From contig DEFJ01000002.1 in assembly GCA_002350725.1 (NCBI GenBank), positions 12,124-76,123 of the forward strand: a stretch of 64,000 nucleotides of DNA. The letters run 5' to 3'. This document shows positions 7,970 to 16,135 of the stretch, in pieces. The stretch comes from Cyanobacteria bacterium UBA2855. Its GTDB lineage: Bacteria; Cyanobacteriota; Vampirovibrionia; Gastranaerophilales; Gastranaerophilaceae. Within the stretch, counting starts at the first letter, position 1; each line of letters opens with the position of its first letter. The notes under the pieces were generated by a model. That model made no database searches, had not been told where the DNA came from, and was given only the letters and a program-made list of their open reading frames with translations. The position numbers were made by a program, and so were the translations under genes.

Positions 7970-8911
7970 ATGTCTAAATCGGAACAGATTGAAGAATTAC
8001 AAGCTATATTAAGAGAGGATTCTGAAAATTTCAGGGCAAGGAGAGAACTTGCCCTGATTTTGATTGAATCCGGATTTGCAAAAGAGGCATCGATGCATCT
8101 TTTGTATCTTATAAAAAAAATCCCGGATGATGCTGAATTATATTTTAATCTTGGGGTTGCTTACGAAAAACAAAAATTGTTTGACAAAGCAAAAAGCTCA
8201 TACATTACCGCCAATAAAATTTCTCCTGAGAATATGGACATAATATATAATTTAGGACTTGTTTTAATAGAATTAAAAGAATTTGATTTGAGTATAGAGT
8301 GTTTTAAAAAGGTTTTAGAGGGAGATGAAAACGATTCAAATTCCTTCTTTAATCTTGGAATTTGTTATTTAAAAAAAGGAGATTTAGCAAAAGCTATTGA
8401 GAATTTTCAAAATACAATTGATATTAATGACGAGGATTTGTATGCACACTTTTATATAGGTAATATCCTTGTAGAAGTAAAAGATTATGAAGCCGCAAAA
8501 GCCGAATTTAGAAGAGTACTGGAAATTTCACCGGACTACAGTTGGGCATATTATAACCTTGCAAGTATTGCATATGAAGAAGGAGATTATGAACAAGTTG
8601 CTTTGAATTTAGATCAGACAATTGCTCTTAATCCAAAGGATGAGGGTGCGTATTTTAATTACGCAAAACTGCTCACAAAAATGGATTTGTACGATGATGC
8701 GAAGAATGTTATGACTATCGCAGCCCAAAATTGCCCTAACGCAGGTCAAATATATTATTACACGGCGCAAATTGCAAAAGCCGTCGGGAATTCTGAAGAT
8801 TACATGTCCTATCTGAACCTTGCAATAGAAAACCGAAATACTCTTTTAACAGATTTAAATGCAGTTATGAATGAAATGGAACAATTTTCGCAAGTAGATA
8901 CAGAAGAGTAA
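7970..8911 (+). CDS. TPR-repeat protein
   Basis: 313 residues built almost entirely of tetratricopeptide repeats, about seven or eight (for example AELYFNLGVAYEKQKLFDKAKSSY, NSFFNLGICYLKKGDLAKAIENF, AWAYYNLASIAYEEGDYEQV). No signal peptide or membrane segment, so it is a cytoplasmic scaffold. It begins 22 bases after the SLH gene. The two-component genes follow 59 bases downstream, after a promoter-like region, so it may or may not be co-transcribed with them. The partner protein cannot be deduced. Confidence 0.85.
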   Translation: MSKSEQIEELQAILREDSENFRARRELALILIESGFAKEASMHLLYLIKKIPDDAELYFNLGVAYEKQKLFDKAKSSYITANKISPENMDIIYNLGLVLIELKEFDLSIECFKKVLEGDENDSNSFFNLGICYLKKGDLAKAIENFQNTIDINDEDLYAHFYIGNILVEVKDYEAAKAEFRRVLEISPDYSWAYYNLASIAYEEGDYEQVALNLDQTIALNPKDEGAYFNYAKLLTKMDLYDDAKNVMTIAAQNCPNAGQIYYYTAQIAKAVGNSEDYMSYLNLAIENRNTLLTDLNAVMNEMEQFSQVDTEE

Positions 8912-8916
8912 TACTG

Positions 8917-8931
8917 TTCACAAATCGTAAC
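8917..8931 (+). promoter_or_regulatory. ACAAATCGTAAC motif, possible operator
   Basis: TTCACAAATCGTAAC lies directly upstream of the predicted -35 box of the histidine kinase. Close copies occur at 13777-13791 and 18803-18817, also ahead of genes. The fullest copy (18803) is an inverted repeat, GTTAC-N5-GTAAC. Possibly a transcription-factor site; function unproven. Confidence 0.3.
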
Positions 8932-8935
8932 GTAT

Positions 8936-8964
8936 TTGTTTAAAATAGCGAAATATCTTATTAT
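8936..8964 (+). promoter_or_regulatory. Predicted leaderless promoter of the histidine kinase gene
   Basis: TTGTTT (8936-8941), a 17-base spacer, then TATTAT (8959-8964). The ATG follows after only six bases and there is no Shine-Dalgarno sequence. Transcription would be expected to start at or next to the start codon. Confidence 0.5.
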
Positions 8965-8970
8965 AGTATT

Positions 8971-10557
8971 ATGAATGGTTCATTAATTGTATTGGTAGAC
9001 GATGAAAAAATAGTTACCTCAGCGTTTAAAACATTACTAAAAGTTGAGGGATATAACAATATTGAGTGCTTTAATGACCCCAAGTTAGCTGTGGAGTTTT
9101 TAAAAACAAATACACCCGATATCATAGTTTCAGATTTTATGATGCCTGAAATGAACGGTTTACAGTTTTTAACCGAAGCCAAGAAATTGCATCCGGAAGT
9201 TAGTATGATAATGCTTACCGGCTATGCGGATAAAGAAAACGCAATAAAAGCAATTAATGAAATCGGGTTATACAAGTATATTGAAAAGCCTTGGGATAAT
9301 GAAGATTTACTTATAAATGTTCGCAACGGAATAGAAAGAAGCCATTTATTATCAAGTTTACGAGAAAAAATTAGCGAACTTGAAGAAGCTAAAAAACAGC
9401 TTGAAATATATTCAAATGATTTGGAAAAGCTCGTTGCTCAACGAACGCAGGAATTACAACTGGCTAATAATAAATTGTCGGGAATTATTAATTACTGCGC
9501 TGACGGTATTTTAATTTTAGATAAAGACGGCACTATATCTCAGGTAAACCCTGCTTGCGAAAATATGACAGGATTGAGTGAAGCATCTTTGATAAATAAA
9601 AAATTTCAAGAAATCGCATATATTACGACTCGTCAGGGAAATCGCTCTTTTGACAACAAAGATGGCGGCATTTTTGGTTTGAGTAAAGATACAAACGATG
9701 TTCTCGTAAAAGATTGCATTATAACAAACAAATTGGGCGGAGCTGAAACCCCTGTAGAAATACATTTTGCATCTATTAATCCTGACGGAGAAAATGAAAA
9801 ATATGTAGGCGTAATCAGAGATATCAGTTCTCATAAAGAAACCGAAAGATTAAGGGACGACTTTATTGCAACTCTTACACACGATTTAAGAACACCATTG
9901 CTTGCTGCAATTCAAACATTGAAATTTTTCCTTGACGGTTCTTTGGGTGAAGTTGAAGAAAAACAGGCGGTATTGTTATCAACAATGCTCCAAAGTAATG
10001 AAGATTTGCTTGGTTTAGTCAATGCCCTACTTGAAGTCTACAGATTTGACAGCGGTAAATTGAAACTTTGTAAAACAACATTCCCGATAAGAGAATTAGT
10101 TACTCGTTGCTACGATGAATTAAAGCCTTTGGCTGATAAAAAGGATATTAAATTTACGCTGTCAACAGATATTCCTGAGGATTTAGAAATAACGGCAGAT
10201 AAATCGGAAATCAAACGAGTAATGATAAACTTGTGCGGAAATGCAGTAAATTATACAAATAAAGGCGGGGAAGTTGAAATTATTGCCAAGGCACAATCCG
10301 GAGATTTTATTTTCTCTGTAGTCGATAACGGTAACGGGATTCCGGCAGAAGATATCCCTAAATTATTCAACAGGTTCTCTCAAGGGACAACGAAACGCCG
10401 TTCTACAGGAACAGGACTGGGATTATACTTATCAAGACAAATTGTAGAAGCTCACGGCGGGAAAATTTGGATTGATAGCAAATTGAACAAAGGTAGTGAA
10501 TTTACATTCTTACTAACTAATGTATTTAATGAGGAAAGACAGGTCGTAAATGGTTAA
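8971..10557 (+). CDS. Receiver-PAS-histidine kinase hybrid
   Basis: 528 residues. An N-terminal receiver domain (DD at 10-11, phospho-acceptor Asp55 in SDFMMPEMNG, Lys in IEKPW) is followed by a coiled coil (about 130-165). A PAS domain follows (SGIINYCADGILILDKDG to about 285). Then come a HisKA dimerisation domain with His304 in THDLRTPL and a HATPase with N-box NLCGNAVNYTN, DNGNGIPAED and TGTGLGLYLSRQIV. There is no membrane segment, so it senses cytoplasmic or relayed signals. The REC-first order suggests that it is itself a phosphorelay target. It overlaps the response regulator downstream by 8 bases, its probable partner. Ligand of the PAS domain unknown. Confidence 0.93.
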   Translation: MNGSLIVLVDDEKIVTSAFKTLLKVEGYNNIECFNDPKLAVEFLKTNTPDIIVSDFMMPEMNGLQFLTEAKKLHPEVSMIMLTGYADKENAIKAINEIGLYKYIEKPWDNEDLLINVRNGIERSHLLSSLREKISELEEAKKQLEIYSNDLEKLVAQRTQELQLANNKLSGIINYCADGILILDKDGTISQVNPACENMTGLSEASLINKKFQEIAYITTRQGNRSFDNKDGGIFGLSKDTNDVLVKDCIITNKLGGAETPVEIHFASINPDGENEKYVGVIRDISSHKETERLRDDFIATLTHDLRTPLLAAIQTLKFFLDGSLGEVEEKQAVLLSTMLQSNEDLLGLVNALLEVYRFDSGKLKLCKTTFPIRELVTRCYDELKPLADKKDIKFTLSTDIPEDLEITADKSEIKRVMINLCGNAVNYTNKGGEVEIIAKAQSGDFIFSVVDNGNGIPAEDIPKLFNRFSQGTTKRRSTGTGLGLYLSRQIVEAHGGKIWIDSKLNKGSEFTFLLTNVFNEERQVVNG

Positions 10558-11215
10558 GGTGCTAATTGTTGAAGATCAAGACATGGCAAGACTTGCGTTA
10601 TCCGTAGCTCTTGGACAAAATGAGAATATAGAAATCACAGGGATGGCAGATGATGGGATGGAAGGGGTAGAAAAGGCTCTTTCTTTACGTCCGGATTTGG
10701 TGGTTATGGATATAGGTTTACCGACAATAGATGGTATAGAAGCCACAAGAAAGATTAAAGATAACAATCCTGATATAAAAGTTTTGATGTGCACTTCCAG
10801 AGAGGATGAAAATGATATCTTTGATGCATTTCACGCCGGAGCAGACGGTTATATCACCAAAGGAGCAACAAGAGAACAAACTATTGCGGCAGTTTTAGCG
10901 GTTAGCGAAGGTACCGGCTGGCTTGATCCGGCTATTGCAAAAGTCGTACTTTCAAATATAAGAAGAGGAAATGTTCAAGAAGGCAGAAAAGGCGAAATTA
11001 ACTATAAATTAGGAAAAAATTTGTTTAATTTGACTGAACGGGAAATGGATGTATTGGCTCTTATTGTTGATGGTATGACTAATCCTGAAATTTCAGACAA
11101 GCTGTGCATAACAATTTCAACAACAAAAACTCACGTTCATAGCATTCTGCAAAAACTTTACGTAAAAACTCGGTCAAAAGCTACTGCTATTGCAAAAGAA
11201 GAAGGTTTGGTATAA
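10550..11215 (+). CDS. NarL/FixJ-type response regulator
   Basis: 221 residues. The receiver domain has Asp54 as phospho-acceptor (VVMDIGLPTIDG), the acidic pair at 8-9, and Thr/Lys switch residues in MCTSRED and YITKGAT. The C-terminal LuxR-type helix-turn-helix reads LTEREMDVLALIVDGMTNPEISDKL...STTKTHVHSIL. The start ATG lies inside the end of the kinase gene (ATGGTTAA overlap), so the two are translationally coupled and form a cognate pair. A sigma-70-type transcription activator is expected. The target may include the secreted protein encoded immediately after it. Confidence 0.94.
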   Translation: MVKVLIVEDQDMARLALSVALGQNENIEITGMADDGMEGVEKALSLRPDLVVMDIGLPTIDGIEATRKIKDNNPDIKVLMCTSREDENDIFDAFHAGADGYITKGATREQTIAAVLAVSEGTGWLDPAIAKVVLSNIRRGNVQEGRKGEINYKLGKNLFNLTEREMDVLALIVDGMTNPEISDKLCITISTTKTHVHSILQKLYVKTRSKATAIAKEEGLV

Positions 11216-12744
11216 TGATGAAACGCAAAATTTTTGCGGCTATATTATTGCTGTCTTTATTTGTTCCGTCCTGTTATGCTGAAGATAAAGAACATCTTGA
11301 TTGGGAAGCTTTAAGACGATCCGTTTTCCCATCAATAAAAAATAAAGACATGCATACCAGAGAAGCCCAATATTTAAAACGCATTGAACGCGATAGAATT
11401 AAAGAAGAATACAACCGCAAAATTATGGATAGAAATCCGTCAGGATTTATGACAGAAGAGGAGTATGAAAAAGCCTCCGCACCTAAAGACAAAACAACCC
11501 TTGATTATGGAATCCCTCAAGTTGAAAAGCCTTATGATATGCAATATGTTCCTCATCCGATATACAAACTTGCTCGCTACAACGACCCGCCCGGCACTCC
11601 GGATTTGTCTGTAAAAAGGGATATGTTTAAGACAAGACAGCTGAATCTCCCGGGGATAACGGCTCCTGATTTTTCAAAAATAGTATATCCTGCTGTGTAC
11701 TACTACCCTGAACGCGGAGCTGTAACTTGTGATTTATTTGAAGTACCTATAAAAAATCAGGATGACAGCGCTATAAATAAAATACTAAAAGCTAATATTG
11801 CTCATCGTAATCCTACACCAATATTATCTACAGACAAAGAACTAACAAACAGCTCAGCTTTTAGAACCCTTACTCCGGTTGATTTTTCGGCTGACGGCTC
11901 AAAACTTCTTGTAAAAGAAAAAATTGGCAGCTCGGAAGACGGTATTTGGAAAACTAATATTATTGTATACGATTTTAACAACAAAACGTCATATGATATT
12001 GTTGAAGTCAGAGGGGCGATAATATATTATTGGAATGAATATAAAGGCTTAAATTTAAAAGATAAAAGGTGGGATGTGTATCCACTCGGGTTTAGTAAAG
12101 GGAATCCAAACAGGATTATGTTGACCGCATATGCTTATACAGGAGAAGAACCTGTATTTTTAGGAGTTTGGTCTGTTGATTATAAGGGCAATCAATCAAG
12201 ACTAATATCAATGACTAACGGTAGCATTGAAGTTGCAGCAAACGGTTTTAAACTTGTCCAAAACGGAGTTATAAGTAATCCGCTTGTTAAAGCTCAAGAA
12301 AAAAATGAACGTCAGCTGGTTAGAACACTTGAGAAAAAAGCTCGCCAAAAAGATAAAGCTGAAGTTAAAGAAATGAAAAAGGAAATGAAAGCTGAGCTTA
12401 AGGAAGTTGATAAACAGTACAAGCTTGAGCAAGAAGATTACAAATTGATGGATAAATTAAAGGGAACGACTTCAAGAAACGAAAATATAGAAAAATACAA
12501 TGAACTTCAAGAGGCATTAAACGAAAAACGCAGAATAAAAGCTGAAAAAGCCGAAAAGAAACAACAAGTAAAAGAGCAAAAACAACAAGTAAAAGCGCAA
12601 AAGAAACAAGAAAAGGCCGATTTAAAACTTCAAAAATTTCTTGAAAAAAGGCAGCAAGAAATTGATAAAGCGAAAGAAAACGCAAGCAAAGGTGAGCCTG
12701 AAATAGATTTTGATGTTGATATAAACGATACTGATGAAGAATAA
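11215..12744 (+). CDS. Secreted protein with long charged coiled-coil tail
   Basis: 509 residues. The signal peptide MMKRKIFAAILLLSLFVPSCYAED could be cut by signal peptidase I after CYA or carry a poor lipobox (VPSC). The middle region (about 150-350) has strand-rich segments reminiscent of beta-propeller proteins (TPVDFSADGSKLLV, NIIVYDFNNKTSYDIVEV, GVWSVDYKGNQSRLIS). Residues about 360-490 are an almost uninterrupted Lys/Glu/Gln coiled coil; the end is acidic (DFDVDINDTDEE). The ATG shares one base with the regulator stop (TAATG), so it belongs to the two-component operon. Plausibly an envelope protein controlled by or sensed through that system; no family recognised. Confidence 0.8.
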   Translation: MMKRKIFAAILLLSLFVPSCYAEDKEHLDWEALRRSVFPSIKNKDMHTREAQYLKRIERDRIKEEYNRKIMDRNPSGFMTEEEYEKASAPKDKTTLDYGIPQVEKPYDMQYVPHPIYKLARYNDPPGTPDLSVKRDMFKTRQLNLPGITAPDFSKIVYPAVYYYPERGAVTCDLFEVPIKNQDDSAINKILKANIAHRNPTPILSTDKELTNSSAFRTLTPVDFSADGSKLLVKEKIGSSEDGIWKTNIIVYDFNNKTSYDIVEVRGAIIYYWNEYKGLNLKDKRWDVYPLGFSKGNPNRIMLTAYAYTGEEPVFLGVWSVDYKGNQSRLISMTNGSIEVAANGFKLVQNGVISNPLVKAQEKNERQLVRTLEKKARQKDKAEVKEMKKEMKAELKEVDKQYKLEQEDYKLMDKLKGTTSRNENIEKYNELQEALNEKRRIKAEKAEKKQQVKEQKQQVKAQKKQEKADLKLQKFLEKRQQEIDKAKENASKGEPEIDFDVDINDTDEE

Positions 12745-12760
12745 CTTCCTAAATTAAAGC

Positions 12761-12787
12761 AAAAAAAAGAGTCGCAGAGGACGACTC
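12761..12787 (-). terminator. Terminator of the minus-strand gene at 12854
   Basis: 6-bp stem GAGTCG/CGACTC (12769-12774, 12782-12787) followed on the minus strand by eight T residues (12768-12761). It lies between two convergent genes; the T-run shows that it serves the minus-strand gene. Confidence 0.75.
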
Positions 12788-12853
12788 AGGTATTGCCTAA
12801 AATTTGTTTGGGAGGAGTGTGGAAAATTCAAGTAATTATTGAATATACTCTAT

Positions 12854-13684
12854 TTATGCAACTTTTTTGGTTGCCGAATTTATAAAAAATGTCATTGCTG
12901 CTGTCATTGAACCAAGAATAACAGCTCCTGTTACGGCAGCTTTTGTTCTTGCTTTTGGTAAGTAATCTTTCACAGATTCATAACATTTTTTGAGATTATT
13001 ATTATTTGTAAGTTCAAATAACTTGTTTGCGCATATCGTTCTACGTTGAGCCAATGCTCCTAAAAATTCTTTATACGCATTTCGTACATCTGCATTCTTT
13101 GCCGGATTATTTTTCACTTGAATAAGTCTTTCTGCTTCCAAATTTCTTACACTGCTTCTGTATATATCCATCTTTGCAGCTAATCTGGCTTTTACGGTAG
13201 CTAAATTAGTATTTGCCTCAAGCAGAGCTTGTTTTAACGCAACATTATCCGGATCATTTTTTAGGGCAGCTTTTGCCGCTCTGTATTTTTGGTTTAATTC
13301 AATGTAATTTGTTTCTTTAATTGCTTTTTGCAAATTAGCCTTCGCTTCATCGCGATTGTGTATAAATTTATCTGCAACCTCAACTCTTTCAAATTTATCT
13401 CTCCATTCTTTTGCAGCACCAGAAACATGCTCTGCAACAGAATTTTTTGATTGAGTGTATTGGATTCTTGCCATTTTAATTTCTGATAAAGCTTGTTTAC
13501 TCTTATCCGGCATATTTTCAACCAGATTTTTATAGTATACTTTCTCAAATTTATCTTCAGGCATTGATAGCAGTTGTCTTAAGGAATATTTTTTTGGTGC
13601 TAACGAATAGCCTATGCCTAAACCAATAACTCCACCTGCAATCGGCTCAATTGCAGGACTGACTGATAAGGACCTCTCACTCAT
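12854..13684 (-). CDS. Hypothetical helical membrane-associated protein
   Basis: 276 residues from the ATG at 13682-13684, which has a GGGGG run five bases upstream. The N-terminal region contains a Gly-rich hydrophobic stretch (AGGVIGLGIGYSLA). The body is long, charged helix (about residues 50-220, Ala/Lys/Arg-rich). A hydrophobic segment lies near the C-terminus (AAVTGAVILGSMTAAMTFFI) before a basic end. This is the shape of a tail-anchored coiled-coil protein. No family recognised. Convergent with the two-component operon and ended by the terminator at 12761-12787. Confidence 0.65.
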   Translation of the reverse strand: MSERSLSVSPAIEPIAGGVIGLGIGYSLAPKKYSLRQLLSMPEDKFEKVYYKNLVENMPDKSKQALSEIKMARIQYTQSKNSVAEHVSGAAKEWRDKFERVEVADKFIHNRDEAKANLQKAIKETNYIELNQKYRAAKAALKNDPDNVALKQALLEANTNLATVKARLAAKMDIYRSSVRNLEAERLIQVKNNPAKNADVRNAYKEFLGALAQRRTICANKLFELTNNNNLKKCYESVKDYLPKARTKAAVTGAVILGSMTAAMTFFINSATKKVA

Positions 13685-13776
13685 AAGAACCCCCTTTTCA
13701 TATTCTCTTTTAACTCCTAAACACGTATACATTATAACGCATGTTTGCAAACTCATGTTATATTTCGTAAAAAAAC

Positions 13777-13813
13777 TTTACAAATTGTAACATTTAATTT
13801 TTTATGCTAATAT
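13777..13813 (+). promoter_or_regulatory. Promoter region of the GT2 gene with GTAAC motif
   Basis: TTTACAAATTGTAAC (13777-13791) matches the motifs at 8917 and 18803. Within it TTGTAA (13785-13790) and TAATAT (13808-13813) are 17 bases apart and make a plausible sigma-70 promoter, with AGGAG at 13823 ahead of the ATG. If both readings are right, the motif overlaps the -35 box, as a repressor site would. Confidence 0.4.
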
Positions 13814-13835
13814 TATTCTAAATAGGAGAAATCGT

Positions 13836-14942
13836 ATGCCTGATATGCCTTTAGTTACAGTAATTACACCGACATATAATATTGTTGATAACGAGTTGAC
13901 GGATGATTTTAATTTATTAGTCAGCCTATTAGATAAACAAAATTATCCAAATATTGAACATATCGTAATTGACAAAGCTTCAAAAGACGGTACTGTTCAA
14001 CTGTTACAGGATTATAAGAATAAAGGTTATTTACAGTATTATTCCGAATTTGACAGCGGCAAATTTGCAGCAATGAACAAAGGCATAATGCATGCAAACG
14101 GTAAATATGTAACATTTTTAGGGTGCGATGATTTTATTCACAATATTATGTCTATTTCTCAGATAGTAGAAATTATGGAAAATTATGATGCGGCATTTTC
14201 TTATGGCGCATCGACAGTTATACATCCGGAAGGCTTTGTATTTCCTTTTGAACCTTCTATTTATAACGCTTTTCAGGTTATGCCTTGTGCAAGACAGGCG
14301 ATGTTTTTTAAAAAATCAGTATTGGCACAAGAGGGTTATTTTGATGAAAAATTTAAAAACATGGCAGACATGGATTTAATCATAAGACTTATGTTAAAAG
14401 AGTATACCGGAGTTTTATACGAGAATAATTATGTAACCTGGAAATTGTCCGAGGATGTTTTAAATAATACGGATTTGATTAACAATGAAATCAAAACGGT
14501 ATACATAAAGAATTACAGAAACTTAGTTCAATTAACTGATGATATTCTTGAGGATATGGTAACATATTCAAAGTTTCCGCAACAGTTACTTGACATACTT
14601 GCCCAACATTTCCTTGAGGAGAACAGACAAGACTTTTTAACAGCTTGCGAAAACATGTATCAAACACGCTACAATGCTATCAATACTCCGATAGAAGAGG
14701 ATGAAAATGCGATTAACGAAAATTCTTTAAATGAGCAAGAAAACACTGTTGCAAACGAGCAAGTACAAACTCCACCACAGCCAAGCGGTATGTCTGAAAC
14801 TGGAATGAACCTGGGACAGACATCTCGTCCACAGCCTACAATGCCGGGTATGTCCGGAATGTCAAGACCTAATGCCGGATTACAAACTAATCCACAAATA
14901 AATCCGACAAGACCGCAAATGCCGCCAAGATTTCCTCAATAG
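13836..14942 (+). CDS. Family 2 glycosyltransferase with Pro/Met-rich tail
   Basis: 368 residues. The first ~240 form a GT-A fold of the WcaA/colanic-acid type: VTVITPTYN (7-15), IDKASKDGT, SEFDSGKFAAMNKGIMHANGKYV, and the metal-binding CDD at 97-99. Such enzymes transfer a sugar from a nucleotide donor during surface polysaccharide synthesis at the inner face of the membrane. No membrane segment is present. After about residue 280 a low-complexity tail follows, rich in Asn/Glu, then Pro/Met/Gln (MPGMSGMSRPN, ending RPQMPPRFPQ). This is unusual for the family and may be a disordered interaction tail. AGGAG precedes the ATG. A small gene follows after 20 bases. Confidence 0.88.
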   Translation: MPDMPLVTVITPTYNIVDNELTDDFNLLVSLLDKQNYPNIEHIVIDKASKDGTVQLLQDYKNKGYLQYYSEFDSGKFAAMNKGIMHANGKYVTFLGCDDFIHNIMSISQIVEIMENYDAAFSYGASTVIHPEGFVFPFEPSIYNAFQVMPCARQAMFFKKSVLAQEGYFDEKFKNMADMDLIIRLMLKEYTGVLYENNYVTWKLSEDVLNNTDLINNEIKTVYIKNYRNLVQLTDDILEDMVTYSKFPQQLLDILAQHFLEENRQDFLTACENMYQTRYNAINTPIEEDENAINENSLNEQENTVANEQVQTPPQPSGMSETGMNLGQTSRPQPTMPGMSGMSRPNAGLQTNPQINPTRPQMPPRFPQ

Positions 14943-14962
14943 CCTGACAGGAATTTAGATAT

Positions 14963-15469
14963 ATGTATGAGATTAAAAAACAAATTTATCTGACATTAAC
15001 AAAAAATCAAAAGTCAGCGTTGTGTAATTTTTTGCGTGCACTTGTGAAAAAATCTCCCGAAATGAGTACCGATGAAATTATTGATAAATTTATAGAAGAT
15101 GAAAAATATTATCTTGAAATTAATGCTTCACGGTTCGAATTTCTGGCGGACTTAATCTGTGACAACAAATTTCTTGCCGATACCGAATCGTACATAAAAG
15201 AATGCAAAAAATATTACGACTACAAGAAAAAACAAGAACCCATAATAAAGGCTCAAAAAGAATTTGAAAAGAAAAAACGTAAATTTCTGCAAGAAGTAAA
15301 AATGAGCAAAGAATTACCGACAAAAAAACAGTTGTATTATTACGACAAACTTTGTAAAAAATACGGACTAGAGAAAAAGGAATTAACTTCGAAATTAGAA
15401 GCCCGCGATGAAATTGACAAAATTATACAAGAGCACGAACAAAAAGCTTTTGAGAATACCCAAGATTAG
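14963..15469 (+). CDS. Hypothetical Lys-rich helical protein
   Basis: 168 residues, soluble, rich in Lys/Glu/Tyr and predicted helical. The C-terminal part, LPTKKQLYYYDKLCKKYGL...LTSKLEARDEIDKII, resembles the short PTEKQ...LxKxEAS..I helical motif found at the ends of various DNA-metabolism and DUF3072-type proteins. I treat that as a similarity only. It starts 20 bases after the GT2 gene and probably shares its message. Its stop is one base from the convergent gene at 15471. Function unknown. Confidence 0.65.
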   Translation: MYEIKKQIYLTLTKNQKSALCNFLRALVKKSPEMSTDEIIDKFIEDEKYYLEINASRFEFLADLICDNKFLADTESYIKECKKYYDYKKKQEPIIKAQKEFEKKKRKFLQEVKMSKELPTKKQLYYYDKLCKKYGLEKKELTSKLEARDEIDKIIQEHEQKAFENTQD

Positions 15470-15470
15470 T

Positions 15471-16028
15471 TTATTCTTCAACTATCGGTGGAATTGGAGA
15501 TATTATAATCTGCTCCATTAAATCATCATTAATATTTTTGATTTCATGCCCGATATTTATAACTTCTTCTTTATTATCAAAGAAGTATCGTTTGGCATAT
15601 CTTAAAACCATTGTTCCCTTTTTCGGGTGCGGTTCATATTTATATATATTATGTTCAAAATAAATTCTGTCTTTCCATTCACCGGTTACTAAGTAGCTTA
15701 AAACAGCTTTATTTTGTTTTTTATTTTCAATAAATTTTAATAGTACGACATTATTTTGCTCCTCAATATTTTTTTCTTTGTCACGTGCAAAGTTTAGGAC
15801 ATTCTTAATATCAGGATAATAGTATATTCCAATAAGTTTTCCCCAATTGTCAGCGGTATCGTTTTGAGGATAATATTCATTTTCAAAACGATTCTCAACC
15901 ACAGATTGATTAATTGTTTTAAGTATGTAAATATCTTTGTTAAAATGTATATTTTCTGCTCTTGCACAAGTTACAAAAAATATATAGGCAAAAAGCAAAA
16001 AAATATAAGCAAATACATTTAATTTCAT
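15471..16028 (-). CDS. Secreted hypothetical protein
   Basis: 185 residues from the ATG at 16026-16028 (AGAGGT upstream). Further upstream in-frame codons have no ribosome-binding site. A signal peptide is clear: MKLNVFAYIFLLFAYIFFVTCARAEN, likely cut after ARA. The mature part is aromatic and charged with strand-like segments (KAVLSYLVTGEWKDRIYFEHNIYKYE, GTMVLRYAKRYFF) and no cysteines. A periplasmic protein of unknown function. The gene is convergent with, and nearly touches, the one ending at 15469. Confidence 0.65.
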   Translation of the reverse strand: MKLNVFAYIFLLFAYIFFVTCARAENIHFNKDIYILKTINQSVVENRFENEYYPQNDTADNWGKLIGIYYYPDIKNVLNFARDKEKNIEEQNNVVLLKFIENKKQNKAVLSYLVTGEWKDRIYFEHNIYKYEPHPKKGTMVLRYAKRYFFDNKEEVINIGHEIKNINDDLMEQIIISPIPPIVEE

Positions 16029-16135
16029 TATAAATATACCTCTCACATCTGTAAAAATATCATAATAATAAAAATTCCCCATTACCCGAATGAATATAAT
16101 TTGGTATAATTAGTAATAAAATATGCGAGGGGATT

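Noticed and set aside
9517..9834. 105-codon minus-strand frame inside the kinase gene
   Set aside because: It lies wholly antisense to well-conserved PAS and linker coding sequence and has no start signals.
15126..15145. GGTTCGAAT segment resembling a tRNA T-loop
   Set aside because: No acceptor or anticodon arms can be built around it and it lies in a coding region.
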